The notes beneath the pieces were generated by a model. That model ran no database searches and was not told where the DNA came from. It saw nothing but the letters and a program-made list of their open reading frames with translations. DNA of 6,968 nt from JAKAWW01 sp049966775 (GTDB lineage: Archaea > Micrarchaeota > Micrarchaeia > Micrarchaeales > Micrarchaeaceae), in contig JBMFTZ010000031.1 of assembly GCA_049966775.1 (NCBI GenBank), forward strand, positions 1 to 6,968, read 5' to 3'. Both the position numbers and the translations under genes were made by a program. This document shows positions 1 to 6,327 of this stretch, one piece after another (position 1 is the stretch's first letter; the number at the start of each line of letters is the position of its first letter).

Positions 1-775
1 ATACCATACTTTGAGGATTATACTACTGCATGGTACAGGATACACAAATTCATACGAAGCATATGCAGCGCTTTTTCGCATGCTTTGCTGTGTCATAGGC
101 TTTTAGCTTTCTCAACTCTGTCAGGCATGTGCTTCTTATTGTTATCCTTTACTCTTTTCGCAAATTCGAGAAAGGATTGTGGCCCTTTTTATGGTTGCCG
201 TAGCTGGAATCCCCGCAGTTCCAGACATAGCAATTCATACTTTCACAATCGGCAGCTCCAAAAACCCGATAGATTGTTGTCTCCTCTCTATCGCTCCGTA
301 GAACATATTTCCGTGGAACTACCTTGTCGTTACTATAACTGTTGATGTGAAGCACAAGAAACTGCTGGACATAGAGGCGCACGTGGAGGGAAAGGGACCG
401 CCTGAACCAGAAGTTGCGATGGAACATGGGAAAAAATTGATAGAAAAAGGGTATAGCGTAAACAAATTCAATGGCGATGGAAAATTTGACACGAATGAGG
501 CCTTCGATTTCTGGCGTAAGCACAAAACAAAATGTGCAATATCTCCTCGTTCAAATGCAAAAATCAGGCTGACAAAGAGCAACTGGAGAAAACACGAGAT
601 TCGTAAGTATAGGAAATGGGGATACAAAAAATGGAGAAGGATAGAAAACTCGTGCGTGAAGAGAGGATTCGGAGAAAATCTGCGCTCAAAGAATGATGAC
701 TCAATGTGCGCAGAGGCAATCCAGAAGTTCTGGGCGTATGATATGTTGGAGAATTATGCGCTCAGCAAAATGTAA
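1..775 (+). pseudogene. Degraded DDE transposase (IS4/IS5-like), left end outside window
   Basis: This is a remnant of a cut-and-paste insertion-sequence transposase. The longest open part runs from a GTG at 347 to TAA at 773-775 (142 codons). It contains a segment typical of the DDE fold: a strand reading VTITVDVKHKKLLDIEAH, then FNGDGKFDTNEAFDFW carrying the probable second catalytic Asp, then ISPRSNA, then RRIENSCVKRGFGENLR with the probable catalytic Glu, ending in EAIQKFWAYDML. The same frame continues upstream through a TAG at 299-301 into RERIVALFMVAVAG and IAIHTFTI, where the first Asp would be expected but His is found. A TAG at 104-106 closes that frame further upstream. The first 20 codons (IPYFEDYTTAWYRIHKF) look like transposase sequence in another frame, so a frameshift lies near 60-120. 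The GTG at 347 is therefore not a true start. The family assignment within IS4/IS5-like elements is uncertain; the decayed state is clear. Confidence 0.72.
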
Positions 776-800
776 ATGCCTAACTGCAATTTGCGGAGAT

Positions 801-815
801 AAAAAGGTATAAATA
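801..815 (+). promoter_or_regulatory. Archaeal BRE/TATA promoter candidate
   Basis: A purine-rich run (AAAAAGG, 801-807) directly precedes TATAAATA (808-815). This is the classical archaeal order of a TFB-recognition element followed by a TBP box. Transcription would be expected to start about 25 bases downstream, near 835-840. The first ATG after that (850-852) opens only a seven-codon ORF, so any transcript would be non-coding or come from a decayed gene. The element could also be a chance match in AT-rich sequence next to an insertion-sequence remnant. Confidence 0.45.
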
Positions 816-1114
816 TTCATATACTCAATTATTCAACAGAGCATCTAAAATGTCAATAGCAATAAAGTGCTAACAGAATCCAATCGCGCTAGCCGTTCAG
901 GAAACATGAAGAAGCAATCACGGTCAAATGAAGAAAATATGACTTCTGAAAAAAGTGATGAGAGCCCATACCGCGGATGACGAAAATCAAAGGGCGGTGA
1001 GCAAAATGGGAAACAAAATTTTCATATCATGGGGAAGGGAAGAGTCTTGCTTTTAGTGGAGCTGAGAGTTTAACAACATCGCGCTGGCTTGGCTTCAAGA
1101 AGCGCCCGAATCCT

Positions 1115-1127
1115 AAGTATTAATAAC
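1115..1127 (+). promoter_or_regulatory. TATA box of the Sec61-beta gene (leaderless)
   Basis: The AT-rich element AAGTATTAATAAC is centred about 27 bases before the ATG at 1148. That spacing places the transcription start at or within a base or two of the start codon, which implies a leaderless mRNA. In agreement, no Shine-Dalgarno motif is seen in the A/T-rich bases just before the ATG. Confidence 0.55.
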
Positions 1128-1147
1128 TTTTCATAAAAAATACAATT

Positions 1148-1306
1148 ATGGCAAACTTATACACGCCGCAGTCGCAAGCTGGGGTGCTAAGCTTCTACGA
1201 TGCACCAACCAACGGCCCAAAGATAAATCCAAAGCTGCTGTTTATAGCCATAATCATATTCGCCGTGGCCGTGCTGGCGATAGACCACTTCATATACGCG
1301 GTATAG
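1148..1306 (+). CDS. Sec61-beta/SecG-type preprotein translocase subunit
   Basis: This small gene encodes 52 residues. The protein is a short polar N-terminus (MANLYTPQSQ), then AGVLSFYD (11-18), a Gly-Pro/Asn-Pro-Lys segment (23-29), and a single hydrophobic membrane helix (about 30-50, rich in I, V, A, L) that ends in a few polar and aromatic residues. This order matches archaeal Sec61-beta, the small non-essential third subunit of the SecYE translocon: a conserved amphipathic AG-[LIV]-x-x-[FY] segment, a Pro-Lys hinge, and one tail-anchor-like helix. It would sit in the cytoplasmic membrane beside SecY. The length is typical of the archaeal family. The ATG at 1148 fits the TATA spacing for leaderless transcription. 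The gene ends one base before the stop of the convergent regulator gene. SecY and SecE are not in the window. Any single-helix small protein is an alternative, but the AGVLSFYD-to-PK pattern argues for Sec61-beta. Confidence 0.8.
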   Translation: MANLYTPQSQAGVLSFYDAPTNGPKINPKLLFIAIIIFAVAVLAIDHFIYAV

Positions 1307-1307
1307 G

Positions 1308-2150
1308 TCAGGCAGCCTTGAATATGTCCCTCCTTACCTCGGTCACGTCCCCGGTTTCAGCCATGTAATAGAGCACGGCCCTGGCTCCGTCCGGTTCTAT
1401 ACCCACTTTTTGTGCTATCTCAACAGCGCCCATCGGCCTCTGCTCTATGAGCTTCACTATTTTAGGCGCATACCTGTTTAGGAATCCTCGCAGTGCTATG
1501 TAGAACTTCTTGTTGAAGGCGCGCGTACCTATCACAAGGCCCTGCTTTATGCTCTCTTCCAGCGTAGCCGATACGTTAGCCGCTTCGGCCTCGTTGGAAA
1601 GCACTATATAGCCCTGCGATTCTAGTATCTCCATGTAGTTGTTGCTCATGAGCTTGCTCTCCCAGCCCCTTGTGCTTGTGTCTTCATGTATGTTTGCTTC
1701 CTCTGCCGCTTTTTGCTGCGCTTCCTTCTTTTCCCTCTTGCCGAAGAGGAACCTGTCGTATATGTCTTTCGCGATGCTGTACTTGTACTGCTGCTCGCCG
1801 GGCTTCTTGAAAGGCACAACGTATTTCTCCTTTATGAGCTTCTGCAGCACGGTCTTCTCGTCGTTGTCAAGCATGCTGTTGACATTGCTAACCGTGCGCT
1901 CGCCATATCGCAGCGTGTCAAGCTTCTTCAGAAGCTCAAGCTCGCCCTCGCTGAGCTCTGACTTTTCGGCGTCTGGCTTTCCGGCAGCTGCCGCGCCTGT
2001 GAGCAGCGAAGCCACGTAGTTCTTCTTGGCCACTATGAAGCTCTTTTCCGAATACTTGAAGAAATCCACCTCGTCCCCGTCGTGCAGCTCAAGCGCGTTG
2101 ACCACTTCAAAAGGAAGGTTTACGGTTAGCTTGTTGTTGACCTTGTACAC
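1308..2150 (-). CDS. Putative multi-domain transcription factor (AbrB-like N-terminus, winged-helix segments)
   Basis: This gene encodes 280 residues and starts with GTG (2148-2150), preceded on its own strand by GGTGAT nine bases upstream. I do not recognise a named family. Residues 1-43 (KLTVNLPFEVVNALELHDGDEVDFF) resemble an AbrB/SpoVT/MazE swapped-hairpin, with the usual P-x-E-V/I...L..GDEV pattern. Residues 66-130 (ELLKKLDTLRYGERTVSNVN, then LQKLIKEKYVV) look like a winged helix. Residues 137-160 are a charged Lys/Glu/Ala-rich linker, probably helical. Residues 170-222 hold a compact motif, GYIVLSNEAEA...IGTRAFNKKFYI, of unknown role. Residues 225-280 form a second winged helix: KIVKLIEQRPMGAVEIAQKVG, an ARAVLYYMAETGDV recognition region, and a VTEVRRDIF wing. 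There is no signal peptide or membrane segment, so it is probably cytoplasmic and DNA-binding. It is divergent from the nnrE-nnrD operon and convergent with Sec61-beta. Regulation of the adjacent operon or of itself is inferred from position only. Confidence 0.62.
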   Translation of the reverse strand: MYKVNNKLTVNLPFEVVNALELHDGDEVDFFKYSEKSFIVAKKNYVASLLTGAAAAGKPDAEKSELSEGELELLKKLDTLRYGERTVSNVNSMLDNDEKTVLQKLIKEKYVVPFKKPGEQQYKYSIAKDIYDRFLFGKREKKEAQQKAAEEANIHEDTSTRGWESKLMSNNYMEILESQGYIVLSNEAEAANVSATLEESIKQGLVIGTRAFNKKFYIALRGFLNRYAPKIVKLIEQRPMGAVEIAQKVGIEPDGARAVLYYMAETGDVTEVRRDIFKAA

Positions 2151-2159
2151 CTTTATTTG

Positions 2160-2165
2160 ATCACC
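2160..2165 (-). promoter_or_regulatory. Shine-Dalgarno site of the minus-strand regulator
   Basis: On the minus strand this reads GGTGAT, complementary to the conserved archaeal 16S 3' end, with nine bases between it and the GTG at 2150. No ATG competitor lies in frame nearby, so this motif supports the GTG start and implies that this mRNA carries a short leader. Confidence 0.6.
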
Positions 2166-2170
2166 CGCAC

Positions 2171-2181
2171 AGTATTTTAAC
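2171..2181 (+). promoter_or_regulatory. TATA-like element for the nnrE-nnrD operon
   Basis: AGTATTTTAAC is centred 28 bases before the ATG at 2204, the spacing expected for a leaderless archaeal transcript. No Shine-Dalgarno motif precedes that ATG. The element reads GTTAAAATACT on the other strand and lies 26 bases from the minus-strand GTG, so it could also serve the divergent gene. Confidence 0.45.
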
Positions 2182-2187
2182 TTTGCC

Positions 2188-2200
2188 TATAGTATAATAT
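2188..2200 (-). promoter_or_regulatory. TATA-like element for the minus-strand regulator
   Basis: On the minus strand this reads ATATTATACTATA, centred about 44 bases before the GTG. A start 25 bases downstream falls near 2168 and leaves a leader of about 18 bases that would include the GGTGAT site. This fits better than a leaderless start for the regulator. It overlaps the region just upstream of the nnrE-nnrD start codon. Confidence 0.4.
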
Positions 2201-2203
2201 TGT

Positions 2204-3739
2204 ATGCAAAGCTTAAAAGAGTTATCAATATATACAAAAAAAGTCATAACTGCAAGGGATACCTACGCGCTGAGCGCTACAGCAGAAGCTATCGGGCTAT
2301 CGAGAACAATGCTCGCTGAAAACGCCGGAGCGAAGATAGCTGCAGAGCTTCTGCGCAATCATAAGAACCAGCGCATTCTCGTTGTTTCTGGCAGCGGCCA
2401 CAAGGGCGCCATCGGAATGTCTGTAGCAAGGCACCTGTTTGAATATGTAAACCACATTAGCGTAGCCTTGCTGTACAAGCCAGAAGAGCTTAAAAAGGAA
2501 GCATCAAAGCTCAATTACAATATACTCAGCAAGTTTGCCGAAATAGCTATAATAGGAGACAGCGAAGAGTTGAAGCCTCTTCTCAAGGAAGCGGATGTGG
2601 TCGTAGACGCCATAGTGGGCGTAGGCCTTCGCGGCAGGCTGGACAAGCGCATCGCCTCCATAATAAACATGATTAACAAGTCCGGAAAGTACATAGCCTC
2701 GATAGATATACCCTCAGGAGTAGACCCCGATACCGGCATGCCAAACGTGGCAAGCATAAGGGCGGACATGCTTTATACCCTATACAAGGAAAAGCCTTTC
2801 TCGGTTACAAGGGCGTACGCGCAAAATGTATCAGTTGTAGACCTCGGCGTCCCCTATGGGATAGAGCTCATTACAGGTCCTGGCGATGTGATGCTCGCCA
2901 CTGAGCCGCGCCTGCTTAGCGCAAACAAGTATACGAACGGCAGCGTGCTCGTTGTTGGAGGAAGCCCTGATTATAAAGGGGCACCCGTATTGGCGGCGCA
3001 TGGCGCGCTTAACGCTCTTTCGGCGCTGTACAGCGGTGCTGGTTACGCTACCGTAGCGATGCCCAGCTCGGTCGTCGGCAGGGTGAGTATTCCCCCCAAC
3101 CTTATCGTAAGGAGCTTTGGCGGAGACACCCTAAGCAAGACAAGTATACCTAAGCTTGAAGAGATAAGGCATGATGTTGCGATTTTGGGACCTGGGCTTT
3201 CCACCGACAAGGAAAGCATGGACAGCATCGTCGCACTTGTCAAATCCGAAACATCAAAGGGCAAGTTCGTGATACTTGACGCTACCGCAATAAAAGCGGT
3301 GGCATCAAGCAAGGGTGTGCTAGGCAAGAAAACCATAATAACCCCTCACGACGGCGAATTTGGCTACCTTATAGGCACGAGCCTCAAGGCGGCCACGCTG
3401 GAAAAGCGCATTAATCTGGCCGTAGAATTCGCCAAGTCATACAACTGCGTTGTGGTGCTCAAGGGCCACGAGACGGTCATTACCGATGGCAACCTGCTCA
3501 AGATAAATGTTGCTGACACTCCTGTGCTTGCCACCATGGGTACCGGCGACGTGCTTGCCGGAATCATTGCAAGCTATCTGTCGCTGCACATGCAGCCTTT
3601 CGAGAGCGCAGTTGCAGGCGTATACGTGCATTCGAAGATTGGCGATGCCGCTTTCAGAGAGATGGGGCTGCATATCACCGCAAGCGATATCATAAGCAGG
3701 ATACCTGAAGTGCTGAAGCAGTTCGATACCATAAGGTAG
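2204..3739 (+). CDS. nnrE-nnrD: Bifunctional NAD(P)H-hydrate epimerase / ADP-dependent NAD(P)H-hydrate dehydratase
   Basis: This metabolite-repair enzyme has 511 residues, the usual length of the fused form. The C-terminal part dehydrates S-NAD(P)HX back to NAD(P)H using ADP, and the N-terminal part interconverts the R and S hydrates. Residues about 14-220 are the YjeF_N Rossmann-like epimerase: MLAENAGAKIAAELL (37-50), VVDAIVGVGL (132-141), DIPSGVDPDTG (168-178). Residues about 235-505 are the ribokinase-like dehydratase: VLVVGGSPDYKGAP (248-261), DVAILGPGLSTD (324-335), VILDATAI (356-363), TPHDGEFGYL (380-389), VVLKGHETVITDG (417-429), and GTGDVLAG (446-453) with the catalytic-base Asp449. 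One oddity is that the epimerase phosphate loop, normally GNNGGDG, reads GHKGAIG (65-71), so the conserved Asp is missing and epimerase activity may be weakened or changed. The ATG at 2204 agrees with the domain start and with the leaderless promoter. It is the first gene of the operon. The dehydratase call is firm; full epimerase function is less sure. Confidence 0.9.
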   Translation: MQSLKELSIYTKKVITARDTYALSATAEAIGLSRTMLAENAGAKIAAELLRNHKNQRILVVSGSGHKGAIGMSVARHLFEYVNHISVALLYKPEELKKEASKLNYNILSKFAEIAIIGDSEELKPLLKEADVVVDAIVGVGLRGRLDKRIASIINMINKSGKYIASIDIPSGVDPDTGMPNVASIRADMLYTLYKEKPFSVTRAYAQNVSVVDLGVPYGIELITGPGDVMLATEPRLLSANKYTNGSVLVVGGSPDYKGAPVLAAHGALNALSALYSGAGYATVAMPSSVVGRVSIPPNLIVRSFGGDTLSKTSIPKLEEIRHDVAILGPGLSTDKESMDSIVALVKSETSKGKFVILDATAIKAVASSKGVLGKKTIITPHDGEFGYLIGTSLKAATLEKRINLAVEFAKSYNCVVVLKGHETVITDGNLLKINVADTPVLATMGTGDVLAGIIASYLSLHMQPFESAVAGVYVHSKIGDAAFREMGLHITASDIISRIPEVLKQFDTIR

Positions 3740-3747
3740 GTACTTGC

Positions 3748-5634
3748 ATGGACGAATCGCCTTACCAAAAGGTTATACTTGGCATAAGCTCGAGCATACG
3801 CGAGGCGATTACCGCAGTCGGCTTCGCGGCAAGCGATGAAGAGATCTTTAATAGCATCACCCCCTCTAAGATGTTCGGCGACATATCGTCATCTATAAGC
3901 TTTAGGATTGCGAGCGCACTGTCGAAGAACGTGGCTGAGGTTGTTGCTGCAATAGCAAGCGCAATGCAGCCGCAAGGCATAGTAAAGAGCGTTGCGGTGG
4001 AAGGCGGCTTTTTGAACTTCCATCTAGACAAGGGCCAGTTTTCTATCGCAGTAATCAATTATATAAGAAACGAGTTGGAGCAGAACGCCATGCCGCAGAA
4101 GGAAGGCAGCGCCATTGCTACAGCAATGGTAGAATATCCGAGTGTCAATCCGAACAAGCCATGGCACATAGGCCATCTTAGGAACGCGCTGATCGGAGAT
4201 GTAATCGCCAATCTTTTAGAAGCAGTAGGCACGAATGTTATCAGAACCGATTACATAGATGACCTAGGTCTGCAGATAGCAGAGAGCGTGTGGTGGCAGA
4301 TAAAGAGCGGCGCCACCACGCCCCCGGGCATGAAATACGATAGGTGGCTCGGCGAGGAATATGTTAAGGCCAACAAGTTCATGGAGGAGCACGATTCAAG
4401 TGCCGAGATAAATAGCACTCTTGATCTAATAGAGCGCGACGGCACTTACGAATCAAAGCTAGCGCGCGACATGGCAAAAGCGTGCATAGAGGCACAGTAT
4501 GAAACCGCGTTTTCGTATGGCATATACCACGACCTCATGGTATGGGAAAGTGACATCGTACGCAAAAGGCTCCTCGAAGAGGGGTTGGGCATTTTAGAGC
4601 AGAGAGGCTTTGCAAAGAAAGCAGAAGATGGCGATTTCAAGGGCTGCATAGTGATAGACCTCTCGTCGATAAAGGAGCTTCCCAAGGAATACAGCGGCGT
4701 TTCAGAGAGTACAAAGGTGCTAGTAAGGAGCAACGGCGTGCCCACGTATCTTGCGAAAGATATCGCATTCCACATGTGGAAATTCGGCGTGATCGAAGAC
4801 CCGTTCAGCTACGAAGCGTTCATCGAAAGGCAGCCCAATGGCAAGGCGATCTACACAACGAGTGAGAATGGTTCGAAGATGCGATTCGGCCCGGCAAGCA
4901 TAGGGGTGAACGTCATAGATGCAAGGCAGAGTTACCCTCAGGCGCTTGTGCGCCTGGCATTCAAGGTGATAGGTAGGAATGATATAGCCGAAAACATCAA
5001 GCACCTCGCGTATGGGGAAGTAGAGATAGAATCGGGCAGCCTATCCGGCAGGAAAGGCACATGGTTGGGCTATACCGCAGACGAGCTGCTTGAAGAGGCT
5101 ATCAGAAAGGCGCAGCAGTCAATAACCGGCAGATTCCATTTCAGTGCGGAGGAGCAATCCCGCGTGGCGATGAGCGTTGGCCTTGCCGCAATAAAATTCG
5201 AGTTTCTCAAGCTGGGCATTGAGAAAAAGATAATCTTCTCGTGGGAGCGCGCGCTGAATTTCGAGGGCAACTCGGGTCCTTACCTGCAATACATGTATGC
5301 GAGGGCAAGCCGCATACTTGAAGAAGCTGGCAACTTTGAAGCAAGCGACGCCGACATAAGGCTTCTTGCGTCAGACATAGAGTTCAGCCTTATAAAGGTG
5401 CTTTCCAGAGCGCAGAGCGTAATAGGTAAGGCTGCCAGGGAGTACAAGCCCAACACGGTCGTTGAATACGCGGTGGAGCTTGCGGACCTTTTTGCCAAGT
5501 TCTACGAGCAGTGTCCTGTGCTAAAGGCCGACCCCGCAGTGAAGAGCGCAAGGCTTGCGCTGCTCGACGCATTCTGCATAATAATGAGGAAAGTATTGCA
5601 CATTATAGGCATAGAGGCACTGCAAAGAATGTGA
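3748..5634 (+). CDS. argS: Arginyl-tRNA synthetase (class I)
   Basis: This cytoplasmic enzyme charges tRNA-Arg with arginine using ATP. It has 628 residues, within the usual range. Residues 1-115 correspond to the N-terminal additional domain that contacts the tRNA elbow (GGFLNFHL near 86-93). The class I catalytic core starts with VEYPSVNPNKPWHIGHLRNA (128-147), where HIGH is 140-143. YIDDLGLQ follows (169-176), then LVRSNGVPTYLAKDIAFHMW (325-344), typical of ArgRS, and NVIDARQSYPQA (388-399). The KMSKS-equivalent loop is SLSGRKGTWLGYTADELLEE (431-450), of archaeal type, with Ser in place of the leading Lys. The DALR anticodon-binding domain starts near NSGPYLQYMYARA (508-520) and runs to the C-terminus, which ends in IGIEALQRM. 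It begins eight bases after the nnrE-nnrD stop, with AGGT about six bases before the ATG, and is probably cotranscribed. This is presumably the only arginyl-tRNA synthetase of the organism. Confidence 0.96.
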   Translation: MDESPYQKVILGISSSIREAITAVGFAASDEEIFNSITPSKMFGDISSSISFRIASALSKNVAEVVAAIASAMQPQGIVKSVAVEGGFLNFHLDKGQFSIAVINYIRNELEQNAMPQKEGSAIATAMVEYPSVNPNKPWHIGHLRNALIGDVIANLLEAVGTNVIRTDYIDDLGLQIAESVWWQIKSGATTPPGMKYDRWLGEEYVKANKFMEEHDSSAEINSTLDLIERDGTYESKLARDMAKACIEAQYETAFSYGIYHDLMVWESDIVRKRLLEEGLGILEQRGFAKKAEDGDFKGCIVIDLSSIKELPKEYSGVSESTKVLVRSNGVPTYLAKDIAFHMWKFGVIEDPFSYEAFIERQPNGKAIYTTSENGSKMRFGPASIGVNVIDARQSYPQALVRLAFKVIGRNDIAENIKHLAYGEVEIESGSLSGRKGTWLGYTADELLEEAIRKAQQSITGRFHFSAEEQSRVAMSVGLAAIKFEFLKLGIEKKIIFSWERALNFEGNSGPYLQYMYARASRILEEAGNFEASDADIRLLASDIEFSLIKVLSRAQSVIGKAAREYKPNTVVEYAVELADLFAKFYEQCPVLKADPAVKSARLALLDAFCIIMRKVLHIIGIEALQRM

Positions 5635-5638
5635 TCGC

Positions 5639-6307
5639 ATGCTAAAGATAGGCCATAGGGGGGCTGGGGGCGATGTCCCTGAGAATACACTGAAAAGCTT
5701 TGCCGAAGCCATAAAGGAGGGCGCCAGCGCGATAGAGCTTGACGTGCGAAGGACGAAAGACGGCAAGCTTGTAGTGTTCCACAACGAGAAGGTCGACAAG
5801 CTCGCCAACGCGAAGGGGTATGTTAGCGATTTCACGCTCTCGGAAATAAAGAAGCTTGACATAAAGGGCGAGCACGTCCCCACGCTAGAAGAAGCGCTAG
5901 ATTTCATAGACAGCAAAGTGGAAAAGATACTCGTGGAGATAAAGGAGCCCGGAACAGAGAAAGCGATAATGGAGCAGATATCAAAAAGGAAGCTCGAAGA
6001 AAGAGTTATAGTGATCTCCTTCCACGAGGAATCGCTCAGGGCTGTGAGGTCGATAAGCCCTAGCGTCGAGACCGGGTTCATATATGCAAGCTACAAAGAC
6101 CCCATTGCCACTGCAAGGGCCGCCAGTGCAAACTACTTGCTCCCGCTGTATAGGTTTACCCATAGTAAAGACATAGAGAGGGCACACGACAATGGCTTTA
6201 AAGTAATAGTATGGACCGTCAACACGAAGGAGGAGATGGAGGAATTCAAAAGAAAGGGGGTTGATGGCATAGCAACCGATTATCCGAACATACTTGCAAA
6301 AGTGTAA
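5639..6307 (+). CDS. Glycerophosphodiester phosphodiesterase (GDPD family)
   Basis: This hydrolase cleaves glycerophosphodiesters to glycerol phosphate and an alcohol in a metal-dependent reaction. The protein has 222 residues, the length of a minimal single-domain GDPD with a TIM-barrel fold. The family signature is complete: IGHRGA (4-9, His6 and Arg7), PENTLKSF (14-21), AIELDVRRTKDG (31-42, metal ligands Glu33 and Asp35), VVFHNE (45-50, catalytic His48), ILVEIKEPG (97-105, Glu100), VISFHEESL (125-133), and VWTVNT with GVDGIATDYP (191-216). No signal peptide is seen, so it should act in the cytoplasm. It starts four bases after the argS stop, and GTGAT at 5631-5635 overlaps that stop, which suggests translational coupling. 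The substrate is not evident: archaeal lipids use the opposite glycerol-phosphate stereoisomer, so it may process archaeal head groups or imported bacterial phosphodiesters. Confidence 0.93.
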   Translation: MLKIGHRGAGGDVPENTLKSFAEAIKEGASAIELDVRRTKDGKLVVFHNEKVDKLANAKGYVSDFTLSEIKKLDIKGEHVPTLEEALDFIDSKVEKILVEIKEPGTEKAIMEQISKRKLEERVIVISFHEESLRAVRSISPSVETGFIYASYKDPIATARAASANYLLPLYRFTHSKDIERAHDNGFKVIVWTVNTKEEMEEFKRKGVDGIATDYPNILAKV

Positions 6308-6327
6308 ACGAGCAAGAAGGTGCACAG

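Larger units (their letters stand above)
776..1147. other. Intergenic stretch without a convincing gene
   Basis: These 372 bases lie between the dead transposase and the Sec61-beta gene. They have no ORF longer than about 25 codons with recognisable content. What can be seen is a BRE/TATA-like element near 801-815, three tiny end-to-start overlapping ORFs at 906-980, 977-1000 and 997-1056, a weak C/D-box-like spacing at 928-980, a small hairpin (GCTTC/GAAGC arms at 1092-1096 and 1099-1103), and the Sec61-beta promoter at its right edge. It may be the edge of the old insertion sequence plus a decayed gene, or it may encode a small RNA. No tRNA or rRNA signature was found. Confidence 0.6.

Noticed and set aside
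85..345. 86-codon plus-strand ORF
   Set aside because: No recognisable domain and unusual Cys/Ser/Arg-rich composition. It overlaps sequence that reads as transposase in another frame, so it is treated as part of the pseudogene.
891..905. GTTCAGGAAAC-like sequence suggesting a tRNA T-arm
   Set aside because: No acceptor, D or anticodon stem can be built around it, and the T-loop does not match GTTCRANNC.
1081..1105. Hairpin with GCGCT/AGCGC outer arms and a GCTTC/GAAGC inner option before the Sec61-beta promoter
   Set aside because: The stems are only 4-5 bp and mutually exclusive, with no T-run after them. It is not strong enough to call a terminator or operator.
1639..2019. 126-codon plus-strand ORF rich in Ser, Leu and Phe
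   Set aside because: It is antisense to the regulator gene, and its hydrophobic composition comes from the complement of Lys/Glu/Ala codons.
5521..6081. 186-codon minus-strand ORF over argS and the GDPD gene
   Set aside because: It lies opposite two genes with complete family motifs, and its Ser/Leu/Phe-rich translation is typical of a reverse-strand shadow.
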